Positions 7,696 to 14,277 of a stretch of DNA of 17,263 bases are shown in pieces. Position 1 is the first letter of the stretch; each line of letters opens with the position of its first letter. The notes beneath the pieces were generated by a model, which saw nothing but the letters and a program-made list of their open reading frames with translations, searched no databases and was not told the origin of the DNA. The position numbers and the translations under genes are program-made. Location: positions 1 to 17,263 of the forward strand of contig SMWC01000075.1 of NCBI GenBank assembly GCA_004357505.1, given 5' to 3'. The stretch comes from Gammaproteobacteria bacterium. GTDB taxonomy: Bacteria > Pseudomonadota > Gammaproteobacteria > Steroidobacterales > Rariloculaceae.

Positions 7696-7929
7696 CACTG
7701 TATCCCGCCGTTTCCGCCGGGAGTGGACTATCTCTTCACCCTCAAGTTGCCTTGTTAGGGTGCGGGACGCTCTAGCCTGTCATTAAGAGCACTGTAGCTC
7801 TCAGGTAGTCTCTGCACCTTCCGACGGTGTACCGTCGGCTTGGCTCAGGATCGCCGGCAGAAATTGCTACGGGTTCCCTGAATTCATCCCGTCCACTTCG
7901 CGCCTTTCGGCGTGAAGGCACCATGCTTG
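7696..7929 (-). ncRNA. self-splicing group I intron in tRNA-Ile(CAU)
   Basis: A 234-nt intron that follows the CAU of the anticodon and ends with a G (omega G) at 7696. P1 forms between the exon CAU and an internal guide GUG at intron positions 9-11, with a final U-G wobble, and extends by two pairs closed by AGCA. P2 is CTTC-A-CGCC-GAAA-GGCG-C-GAAG. P3 is CGGGA/TCCCG. P4 is TCAGG/CCTGA. P6 is CCGACGG-TACA-CCGTCGG. P7 pairs GACTA in the core segment GCAGAGACTA (7806-7815) with TAGTC in GATAGTCC (about 7724-7732). P8 is CACCCT/AGGGTG. P9 is capped by GAAA. These elements, the insertion site and the GUG guide match the known Azoarcus tRNA-Ile(CAU) intron of about 205 nt. No endonuclease gene is present, so it is probably not mobile by itself. 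Confidence 0.93.
7776..7805 (-). other. extra hairpin in the intron between P7 and P3
   Basis: On the minus strand this 30-nt element directly follows the P7 5' strand and precedes the P3 3' strand. It folds as CCTG/CAGG and AGAGC/GCTCT, with a TACAGT loop and a one-sided TAATGA bulge. The location is that of P7.1-type extensions in other group I introns. Its length accounts for nearly all of the difference from the approximately 205-nt Azoarcus intron, as I remember that sequence. The fold was drawn by hand. Confidence 0.6.
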
Positions 7930-7966
7930 ATGAGTCCCCTGCTCTAACCAACTGAGCTACGGGCCC

Positions 7967-8158
7967 AGGCGCGGCTATGTTACCACCGTCGCGCAGTGAT
8001 CGGTGCGCTACAGCCGAGCCGACCGTATGCGACAATCCGCGGCAGCGGGCCCCGCGCCAAAACTCGGCCAAACTCGCGCGCCGTCATCTTTTGCCTCGGC
8101 GCACGGTCTTCGCTGCTGGGTAGTCTTTTCAACCGATGACGAGAGGAGCGCAATTCAC
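7967..8158. other. intergenic region between tRNA-Ile and the FMN protein gene
   Basis: 192 bases between divergent transcription units. It should carry the promoters of the tRNA gene (minus strand, near 7977-7982) and of the glutamate-synthase-like gene (plus strand). I saw no good paired -35/-10 set for the plus strand, no repeat and no terminator. A plus-strand frame from 8003 reads through it but looks non-coding. Confidence 0.5.
7977..7982 (-). promoter_or_regulatory. possible extended -10 of the tRNA-Ile promoter
   Basis: On the minus strand TGGTAACAT forms an extended -10 (TGn before TAACAT) about 10 bases before the mature tRNA 5' end. This would place transcription start close to the tRNA. 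No convincing -35 is seen. Confidence 0.3.
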
Positions 8159-9661
8159 ATGATCGACCAGACGATTCAGGTCGTCGGCTTCCTGGCCTAC
8201 ACGTTTATTTTCGTCATCGGCATCGGTTTCCTGATCGTGGTGATCCTGTTTATCCGGGATGTCACGCAAACGAAGAATGCCATCCTTAGGAACTTTCCCG
8301 TTATCGGGCGCTTTCGTTATGTGTTCGAGCGGCTCGGAGAATTTTTTCGCCAGTACTTTTTCGCGATGGATCGCGAAGAGTTACCGTTTAATCGTGCCGA
8401 GCGAACCTGGGTCGATCGCGCCGCCAAAGGTGCCGATAGTACCGTCGCTTTTGGCTCGACGCGTGACTTGAGACCAGTGGGTACGACGATCTTCGTCAAT
8501 TGTCCCTATCCTGTGCTCGAACGGGATGTGGCGGAGTCCCGGCCGATCACGCTCGGCCCCCAGTGCGCCCATCCCTATACCACTGCCGCGATCTTCAACA
8601 TTTCAGGGATGAGTTTCGGCGCGATTTCCCGGCCGGCGGTCATGGCGCTTTCCGCCGGTGCTCGCGACGTGGGTATCTGGCTGAATACCGGCGAGGGCGG
8701 GTTGTCGCCTTATCATCTCGAGGGTGGCGCGGATCTGGTGATGCAAATCGGCACCGCCAAGTACGGTGTGCGGGATGAGCGCGGTGAGCTTGCGGATGAC
8801 AAGCTCCGTGCCATCGCTGCGCATGATCAAGTCAAAATGTTCGAACTCAAGCTGAGCCAGGGAGCCAAGCCCGGTAAGGGTGGCATTTTGCCGGGCGGCA
8901 AGGTCACCGCGGAGATCGCGGCGCTCAGAGGAATTCCCGCCGGTCAGGACTCACTAAGTCCAAACCGCCACCTCGAGGTCGATAGCGCTGCGGCGCTGCT
9001 CAATCTGATCGAACGCATTCGCCGCGTCACGGGCAAGCCAACGGGGTTCAAAGCGGTCATCGGCACCTACGGCTGGTTGGACGAGCTGTTCGAAGAAGTT
9101 CGGCGCAGAGGACCCGACAGCGCGCCCGACTTCATCACCGTGGATAGCGGCGATGGCGGATCGGGCGCGGCACCGATGGCGCTGATGGACAACGTCGGCC
9201 TGCCGATACGGGAGAGCCTGCCCCTGGTCGTAGACAAGCTCGGCGAGCACGGTTTGCGCGAACGTATTCGGGTGATCGCTAGCGGTAAGATGATCACGCC
9301 GGCTGAAGCAGCCTGGGCGTTCTGTATCGGCACCGACTTCGTTGTCTCGGCGCGGGGGTTCATGTTCGCGCTCGGCTGTATTCAAGCGCTACAGTGCAAC
9401 CGCAATACTTGTCCGACCGGCATCACGACCCATAACAAGCGCTTGCAGAAGGGCCTGGACCCGGCCAACAAAGCCGTTCGAGTCAGCCGCTATGCACAGC
9501 GGATGGTCAAGGAAATCGGGATCATCGCGCATTCCTGCGGAGTCGAGGAGCCGCGGGCGCTGCAGCGCATGCACTGCCGTGTCGTCACGGCTACTGGGAG
9601 ATCGATTCCGCTGAACGAAGTCTATCCGGACGTGCCGCCCCGGGCCGACCGGGTGGCGTGA
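8159..9661 (+). CDS. FMN-binding glutamate synthase family protein, membrane-anchored
   Basis: A 500-residue protein from ATG 8159, with AGGAG at 8144-8148. The frame is open back to 8003, but that part is not protein-like. Residues 7-30 form one transmembrane helix, followed by a basic/aromatic linker and the FMN-binding TIM barrel of the glutamate synthase central domain. Visible landmarks are FNISGMSFGAIS, NTGEGG, QIGTAKYGVR, KLSQGAKPGKGG, PGGKVT, SPNRHLEV, DSGDGGSGAAP and a 3Fe-4S cysteine set CIQALQCNRNTC (C407, C413, C418; CX5CX4C). There is no N-terminal glutaminase domain and no C-terminal GXGXG domain, so it is not a complete bacterial GltB. The reaction and electron partner are unknown; it may be an amino-acid or other oxidoreductase at the inner membrane. 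It converges with rpoD. Confidence 0.9.
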   Translation: MIDQTIQVVGFLAYTFIFVIGIGFLIVVILFIRDVTQTKNAILRNFPVIGRFRYVFERLGEFFRQYFFAMDREELPFNRAERTWVDRAAKGADSTVAFGSTRDLRPVGTTIFVNCPYPVLERDVAESRPITLGPQCAHPYTTAAIFNISGMSFGAISRPAVMALSAGARDVGIWLNTGEGGLSPYHLEGGADLVMQIGTAKYGVRDERGELADDKLRAIAAHDQVKMFELKLSQGAKPGKGGILPGGKVTAEIAALRGIPAGQDSLSPNRHLEVDSAAALLNLIERIRRVTGKPTGFKAVIGTYGWLDELFEEVRRRGPDSAPDFITVDSGDGGSGAAPMALMDNVGLPIRESLPLVVDKLGEHGLRERIRVIASGKMITPAEAAWAFCIGTDFVVSARGFMFALGCIQALQCNRNTCPTGITTHNKRLQKGLDPANKAVRVSRYAQRMVKEIGIIAHSCGVEEPRALQRMHCRVVTATGRSIPLNEVYPDVPPRADRVA

Positions 9662-9685
9662 GATTCGCAACCGCTTTGCCGAATC
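9662..9685. terminator. inverted repeat between convergent genes, possible weak terminator
   Basis: GATTCG and CGAATC pair around a loop; with one bulged C the stem can extend through CAA/TTG to nine pairs. It lies just after the stop of the FMN protein gene and before the rpoD stop on the other strand. Neither side has a T-tract, so an intrinsic terminator is uncertain. Confidence 0.3.
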
Positions 9686-9699
9686 GTCGCTGTAGCCGT

Positions 9700-11538
9700 T
9701 CAGTCTTCGAGCAGAAAGCTGCGCAAGTGGTCCGAGCGCGAGGGATGACGCAGCTTTCGCAACGCTTTGGCTTCGATCTGCCGAATTCGCTCACGGGTGA
9801 CATCGAACTGCTTACCAACTTCCTCGAGGGTATGGTCAGTATTCATGTCGATCCCGAAACGCATCCGCAGTACTTTCGCCTCGCGAGGCGTCAGACCGGC
9901 CAAGACCGCGTGCGTGGTTTCCTTAAGCCCCTCGGAGGTCGCCGAGTCCACGGGAGACGAGACCTCCGCGTCCTCGATAAAGTCGCCGAGATGTGAGTCT
10001 TCGTCGTCCCCGATGGGTGTCTCCATCGAGATCGGTTCTTTGGCGATCTTAAGCACTTTCCTGACTTTGTCCTCAGGCATTTCCATGCGCTCAGCCAACT
10101 CATCGGGACTGGGTTCACGTCCCATCTCCTGGAGCAGCTGGCGGGAAATTCGATTGAGCTTGTTGATGGTTTCGATCATGTGCACCGGGATTCGAATCGT
10201 TCGAGCCTGGTCCGCAATAGAGCGCGTGATCGCCTGTCGGATCCACCAAGTCGCATAGGTCGAGAATTTGTAACCGCGTCGATACTCGAACTTATCGACG
10301 GCTTTCATTAAACCGATGTTGCCTTCTTGTATCAGGTCGAGAAACTGTAGCCCGCGGTTGGTGTACTTCTTAGCGATGGAGATCACGAGGCGCAGATTCG
10401 CCTCCACCATCTCTTTCTTGGCGCGCCGCGCTTGGGCCTTGCCCATCGAGATCTCCCGATTGATGTCCTTGAGCTCGGCGATGGATAGGAACGTGCCAAT
10501 TTCCACTTTGTCGAGACGTTTCTGACACCTTTGAATATCACCCTTGAGCTTGGCAAGCTGAGACGAGTGTTTACGTTTCGCCCGTATATGTTTGTCGACC
10601 CAGTTCAGGTTGGTCTCGTTCGTCGGGAAGCTAGCGATAAAGTCCTTGCGCGGCATTTTGGCTGAGTTGACACAAAAGACCAAGATCTGCCGCTCCTGGC
10701 CTCTGATACTGTTAATGGTGTCTCTCAGTTGCGCCACCATCAGCTCGAACAGTTTTGGCGCGAGTTTGATCTCCACGAACTCATTGACCAGAGATTTGAG
10801 ATACTTCTGCGTCGTGGTGCCGTCGATCCCATGCTTCTCCATCCCGTCCATGAAACGCTTGTACAGCCGGCGCACTTTTCTCATGCGTTTGATGACTTCC
10901 CGCGGATCAGGACCGGTGTCGACCGGCGTATCGTCCGAGTCGTCACTCGCCGCGGCGGGCTTGGCGTTCGGATCTGCGATTCCCTGATTGGGGTCGATGA
11001 AGTCCACGATCACGTCTTGCAGGCGCGTCTCGCCGTCGGTAACGAGGTCATAACTATCGAGTAGCAGGCCGATAGTCGGCGGAAACTGAACGAGCGCGAT
11101 GCGCACCTGGTTGAGACCTTCCTCAATCCGCTTGGCGATGCGAATCTCACCCTGCCGGGTCAGCAACTCGACGGTGCCCATCTCGCGCATGTACATTCGT
11201 ACGGGATCGGTCGTCCGACCGAATTCACTGTCGACCGTCGCCAACACCGCAACGGCTTCGACGGCTGCATCGTCGACGGTGGAAACGGCTGTATCGGACA
11301 GCAGTAACGACTCGGCATCCGGTGCCTTCTCATGGACCGTAATGCCCATGTCGTTGATCATGTTGACGATATCCTCGATCTGCTCCGGATCGACGATATC
11401 GCTGGGCAGGTGGTCGTTGACCTCGCTGTAAGTCAGATAGCCTTGCTCTTTGCCTTTGGCGATGAGGATCTTGAGCTGAGATTGACGCTCGTCTTCCTGA
11501 GGCTCGGGCTTGGGCTGGGTCTGCGCAGCTTTATCCAT
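9700..11538 (-). CDS. rpoD: RNA polymerase sigma factor RpoD (sigma-70)
   Basis: A 612-residue primary sigma factor, close to the 613 of E. coli. The start is ATG 11538, with AAGGAAG about nine bases upstream; the frame continues to a TTG at 11577 that does not match the family. Region 1.1 is recognisable near the N-terminus (KEQGYLTYSEVNDHLP, IEDIVNMINDMGI). Region 1.2 is seen as GRTTDPVRMYMREMGTVELL. The acidic non-conserved region follows. Regions 2.1-2.4 include GLQFLDLIQEGNIGLMKAV and the -10-binding helix TYATWWIRQAITRSIADQ. Region 3 starts at TIRIPVHMIE. Region 4.2 is TLEEVGKQFDVTRERIRQIE, the -35-binding helix-turn-helix. It is the last gene of the rpsU-yqeY-dnaG-rpoD cluster, 100 bases after dnaG. 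Confidence 0.98.
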   Translation of the reverse strand: MDKAAQTQPKPEPQEDERQSQLKILIAKGKEQGYLTYSEVNDHLPSDIVDPEQIEDIVNMINDMGITVHEKAPDAESLLLSDTAVSTVDDAAVEAVAVLATVDSEFGRTTDPVRMYMREMGTVELLTRQGEIRIAKRIEEGLNQVRIALVQFPPTIGLLLDSYDLVTDGETRLQDVIVDFIDPNQGIADPNAKPAAASDDSDDTPVDTGPDPREVIKRMRKVRRLYKRFMDGMEKHGIDGTTTQKYLKSLVNEFVEIKLAPKLFELMVAQLRDTINSIRGQERQILVFCVNSAKMPRKDFIASFPTNETNLNWVDKHIRAKRKHSSQLAKLKGDIQRCQKRLDKVEIGTFLSIAELKDINREISMGKAQARRAKKEMVEANLRLVISIAKKYTNRGLQFLDLIQEGNIGLMKAVDKFEYRRGYKFSTYATWWIRQAITRSIADQARTIRIPVHMIETINKLNRISRQLLQEMGREPSPDELAERMEMPEDKVRKVLKIAKEPISMETPIGDDEDSHLGDFIEDAEVSSPVDSATSEGLKETTHAVLAGLTPREAKVLRMRFGIDMNTDHTLEEVGKQFDVTRERIRQIEAKALRKLRHPSRSDHLRSFLLED

Positions 11539-11600
11539 CTTTTCGGACTTCCTTGCCGTTGGGACGGCGCAATGCAAACAATCAAGTTTATCTGAACACA

Positions 11601-11626
11601 GGGTAGCCCGCTAGGGCATAGTACCC
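11601..11626 (-). other. stem-loop in the dnaG-rpoD intercistronic leader
   Basis: On the minus strand GGGTA pairs with TACCC and, inside it, GCCC pairs with GGGC around a TAGC loop, with CTAT bulged on the 5' side. It lies between dnaG and rpoD, about 63 bases before the rpoD start. No T-tract follows, so it is more likely an RNA processing or stability element than a terminator. The E. coli operon is processed in this same intercistronic gap. Confidence 0.4.
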
Positions 11627-11638
11627 CGTGAACAGTCC

Positions 11639-13405
11639 TTAATTGGCCCGTTGCGCGCTCTGGGCCGTTCTCAGGCGAGCGCCGATTTCGGCCATTTCCG
11701 CCCGCTGCGCCTCGCTTAACGCATCACCACGGCGTGTCAGCGCGTGCAGCCGATCCTTCAAGCCCCGCTCGACCAGACGAGCCACGTTATCTCGTAGAAC
11801 CTGCGGCGCGGCGGCCTCGTCATCCAGGGGTGGCCGGCCGGCGAAACGGCTCAGAAAGCGGCCTTCGGGATCATCCCGGAACCGCTCTTCGAGTCCCGCA
11901 GCGTTTATCTGGGGATGCTCCCGCACGACTTCAAGCAGGCGTCGCAAAAGCTCGACACCGGGCAGGTTCACATATTCCAGATCCGCTACCTCGCCGAGTT
12001 CGAGCGCCGCGGCGGGGTGGTGCAATATCAGCGTGATCGCCTTCCTGATTAGCGGACTGCGCTTTGCCGCAGGCTCGGGGCGGCGCGTTGCGGGCACGTT
12101 TTGTCTTGACGTATCGAGTAAGACGTCGAGCCGCGCCGGCGTTAGACCTACCAGCTCTGCAAGTCGCTCGAGCAGCAGTTCGCGGTAGACGCCTACCGGC
12201 AGTTGCGCAAGCAGTGGTCGTACCAGGGCCGTCAACCGGGCGCGCCCATCGGCGCTGGCGAGGTCGACTTTGCGCTGCAGTTCTTCGAGTAGAAATTCGG
12301 ACAGCGGTGTTGCTGTCGCCAGTAGTGCCCGGAATGCTTCCGCTCCGCGCTCGCGAACCAGCGAGTCAGGATCTTGGCCTTCTGGCGGCAGCAGAAACTT
12401 GATTTCGACGGTTCCACCCGCATGCGGTAAGGTAGTTTCGAGCGCGCGCCACGCGGCTGCACGTCCGGCACGATCGCCATCGAAACAGAAGATGACTCGG
12501 TCGGTGAGCCGCGTCAGTCGGCGAATGTGTTCGGCGGTGGTTGCGGTTCCAAGTGTCGCGACGGCCGGTTCGATGCCGTGCTGGGCGAGGCTCGCGACAT
12601 CCAAATAGCCTTCGACGACAATAATCTCTGCCGCTCGTCCCCGCGTCTGACGGGCCTCGTACAGGCCATACAGCGCCTGCCCTTTGTGAAATACCGGCGT
12701 CTCGGGCGAGTTAAGATATTTGGGTTCGCCAGCGCCGAGAACGCGCCCGCCAAAGCCGATTACCCGACCGCGCGGATCGCGAATCGGGAACATGATGCGG
12801 TCTCTGAACCGGTCGTATTGGTGGCCCTGTTCATTGCGTATCACGAGTCCGGCATCGCGAAGTAGCGAAATCCGGGCCTCGTTGGTCCCCAACGCCCGCA
12901 GAATCGTATCCCACGCATCGGGCGCGAAACCCATGGCAAAGCGTCCGGCCGTTGCGCCGTCGATACCGCGCTGCTGCAAGTATTCGATAGCGCCTGAGTT
13001 TTGCCGCAGGGCGTCGCGGTAAACTTGACCTGCTTCGCGGAGTACGTCGTAAAGTGCGTCGGTGTGTCCGGAGTGCCGATCATGCCCGCTAGTGGGTACC
13101 TCGAGTCCCAGCATTTCAGCGAGCGCCTCGACGGCTTCGACGAAACCGAGCTGCTCATAGTTCATCAGGAAGCCGATGGCTGTCCCGTGAGCACCACAGC
13201 CGAAACAGTGATAGAAGCCCTTCGTCGGGCTGACGGTAAACGATGGCGTCTTTTCGTCGTGGAACGGACAGACGGCTTTGTATTCCTTGCCCGCTTTTTT
13301 CAACGTTACCCGGTTGCCGATAACCTCGACGATATCGGCGCGGGCGATCAGCCCATCGATGAACGGTTGTGGAATCCGCCCGCTGCTGGAGTGTCCTGAG
13401 GCCAC
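11639..13405 (-). CDS. dnaG: DNA primase DnaG
   Basis: A 588-residue primase that makes RNA primers for Okazaki fragments together with the DnaB helicase. The N-terminal CHC2 zinc-binding domain is complete (C46, H49, C67, C70; CPFHDEKTPSF and YHCFGCGAHG). The catalytic core has RFRDRIMFPI and KYLNSPET. The Toprim metal-binding residues are E265 in VVEGYLDV and D309/D311 in FDGDRAG. The C-terminal part (from about residue 440) is the poorly conserved helicase-binding domain. The start is GTG 13405, six residues before the conserved GRIPQPFID segment after a short Ser-rich leader; the Shine-Dalgarno is weak. It follows yqeY by 70 bases, which is too far for translational coupling, and precedes rpoD. 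Confidence 0.98.
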   Translation of the reverse strand: MASGHSSSGRIPQPFIDGLIARADIVEVIGNRVTLKKAGKEYKAVCPFHDEKTPSFTVSPTKGFYHCFGCGAHGTAIGFLMNYEQLGFVEAVEALAEMLGLEVPTSGHDRHSGHTDALYDVLREAGQVYRDALRQNSGAIEYLQQRGIDGATAGRFAMGFAPDAWDTILRALGTNEARISLLRDAGLVIRNEQGHQYDRFRDRIMFPIRDPRGRVIGFGGRVLGAGEPKYLNSPETPVFHKGQALYGLYEARQTRGRAAEIIVVEGYLDVASLAQHGIEPAVATLGTATTAEHIRRLTRLTDRVIFCFDGDRAGRAAAWRALETTLPHAGGTVEIKFLLPPEGQDPDSLVRERGAEAFRALLATATPLSEFLLEELQRKVDLASADGRARLTALVRPLLAQLPVGVYRELLLERLAELVGLTPARLDVLLDTSRQNVPATRRPEPAAKRSPLIRKAITLILHHPAAALELGEVADLEYVNLPGVELLRRLLEVVREHPQINAAGLEERFRDDPEGRFLSRFAGRPPLDDEAAAPQVLRDNVARLVERGLKDRLHALTRRGDALSEAQRAEMAEIGARLRTAQSAQRAN

Positions 13406-13475
13406 ATTCGGTCCGCGAGGTGCGTCAGAGAGTTACTAGCATAACAGCGGCACGGCGACCGCCTGGCCAGGGTGG

Positions 13476-13937
13476 TTAGCGCTCGCCGAGCCGAACTCGG
13501 ACCAACGCACTGACCTGTGCCATATCGACCTTCCCCGCAGCACGCGTCTTGATTTCGGCCATGACGCGCCCCATGTCGGCCCGCGAGTTAGCTGCGGTCG
13601 CCGCGAGCACTTCCTCGACGAGCGCCAGGGTCTCCGCTTCATCCAGCGGCGCCGGCAAGTATTCCTGCAGCACTGCTATCTCGGCGATCTCCTTGGCGAC
13701 GAGGTCGTCACGATTTCCTTGTCGATATTGGCCGATGGACTCCTGGCACTGTTGCACCATTTTCCTCAACACGTTCACGACGGCGGCGTCGGTCAGCGTA
13801 TCGCGCGCATCGATCTCACTTCGCTGGATTGCCGCCATGGCCAAACGCAGGATACTGAGTCGCGCCTTATCCCCCGCTCGGAGAGCTGATTTGACGTCGT
13901 CCTGTAGGTGCGCTTTGAGCGTGGTGCTGGGTGGCAT
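13476..13937 (-). CDS. yqeY: GatB/YqeY domain-containing protein
   Basis: A 153-residue protein with the YqeY fold, similar to the tail domain of GatB in tRNA-dependent amidotransferases. Family features are the N-terminal DDVKSALRAGDKARLSILRL helix, the QCQESIGQYRQGNRDDLVAKE stretch, LQEYLPAPL, and a second helical domain with ADMGRVMAEIKTRAAGKVD. YqeY is presumed to bind tRNA, but its role is not proven. It lies 19 bases after rpsU and 70 before dnaG, the usual place in many Gammaproteobacteria. Start ATG 13937 has a GGGCAG-like site about nine bases upstream. A second ATG three bases earlier on the strand is out of frame. Confidence 0.93.
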   Translation of the reverse strand: MPPSTTLKAHLQDDVKSALRAGDKARLSILRLAMAAIQRSEIDARDTLTDAAVVNVLRKMVQQCQESIGQYRQGNRDDLVAKEIAEIAVLQEYLPAPLDEAETLALVEEVLAATAANSRADMGRVMAEIKTRAAGKVDMAQVSALVRVRLGER

Positions 13938-13956
13938 GGCATGCTGCCCGGGATGG

Positions 13957-14172
13957 TTAGAACATGCGTGTGCGTCGCATTACCACCCTCGCCTGCCGTT
14001 TCAGGTGTCGTTTGACGGCTGCTGCTTTCTTACGCTTGCGTTCCTGGGTGGGCTTTTCGTAATACTCGCGCCGACGTAGTTCGGTGAGCACGCCCGCTTT
14101 CTCACAAGCGCGCTTGAAACGCCGTAAGGCGGCATCAAAGTGCTCACTTTCTCGTACACGAACGCCTGGCAT
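13957..14172 (-). CDS. rpsU: 30S ribosomal protein bS21
   Basis: A 71-residue, highly basic protein, the exact length of E. coli bS21. The family pattern is clear: VRVRESEHFDAALRRFKRACEKAG, LTELRRREYYEKPTQERKRKK and a C-terminal Arg-rich tail ending RRTRMF. bS21 helps mRNA base-pair with 16S rRNA during initiation. The start ATG 14172 has AGGGAAG about five bases upstream. It is the first gene of the cluster running to rpoD and diverges from tsaD across 105 bases. A promoter and a terminator-like hairpin lie in that gap. Confidence 0.97.
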   Translation of the reverse strand: MPGVRVRESEHFDAALRRFKRACEKAGVLTELRRREYYEKPTQERKRKKAAAVKRHLKRQARVVMRRTRMF

Positions 14173-14191
14173 CTGAACTTCCCTGGGTCAG

Positions 14192-14214
14192 AAAAATAAA
14201 CCGGCTGACGCCGG
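14192..14214 (-). terminator. intrinsic-terminator-like hairpin in the rpsU leader
   Basis: On the minus strand CCGGC-GTCA-GCCGG forms a 5-bp all-GC stem with a 4-base loop (14214-14201), followed by TTTATTTTT (14200-14192). It ends about 20 bases before the rpsU start, in the direction of the operon. It could attenuate transcription of the rpsU-yqeY-dnaG-rpoD block or stabilise the mRNA 5' end. The stem is short, so strong termination is not assured. Confidence 0.5.
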
Positions 14215-14228
14215 CGGTGAAGCGATCG

Positions 14229-14258
14229 ATGATATCCCTTAGGATGGGCAGGTGTAAA
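14229..14258 (-). promoter_or_regulatory. predicted sigma-70 promoter of the rpsU operon
   Basis: On the minus strand TTTACA (14258-14253) and TATCAT (14234-14229) are separated by 18 bases; each hexamer matches the consensus in 5 of 6 positions. Transcription would begin near 14222, just before the terminator-like hairpin and about 50 bases before rpsU. I saw no LexA box of the CTGT-N8-ACAG type nearby, unlike the E. coli operon. Confidence 0.5.
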
Positions 14259-14277
14259 GATTCTGTGAGGATGAGCG

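Larger units (their letters stand above)
7656..7966 (-). tRNA. tRNA-Ile(CAU) gene interrupted by a group I intron
   Basis: The two exons are 7966-7930 (37 nt) and 7695-7656 (40 nt, CCA encoded); joined they give a 77-nt tRNA. The acceptor stem is GGGCCCG/CGGGCCC (7 bp), the D stem GCTC/GAGC, and the anticodon stem GGGGA/TCCCT, with a 7-base loop CTCATAA. The T arm is GTAGG-TTCGAAT-CCTAC. The anticodon is CAT. The body closely follows the elongator tRNA-Ile2 pattern (AGCAG..GACTCATAATC..TTGGTC) rather than tRNA-Met, so the C34 is expected to be converted to lysidine by TilS to read AUA codons. The intron sits between positions 36 and 37. Scanners that expect an intact anticodon loop may miss this gene. 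Confidence 0.95.

Noticed and set aside
7772..8071. Minus-strand 99-codon frame over the tRNA 5' exon and intron
   Set aside because: It contains the translated tRNA sequence (GPVAQLVRAGDS), a common artefact of reading a tRNA gene as protein. No intron endonuclease motif is present.
8003..8158. Upstream extension of the FMN protein gene
   Set aside because: ATG 8159 has a good AGGAG and starts directly before the membrane helix; the extension is of shadow-like composition.
13935..13968. GCATG/CATGC inverted repeat around the rpsU stop
   Set aside because: Only a 5-bp stem with a long loop and no T-tract; likely chance.
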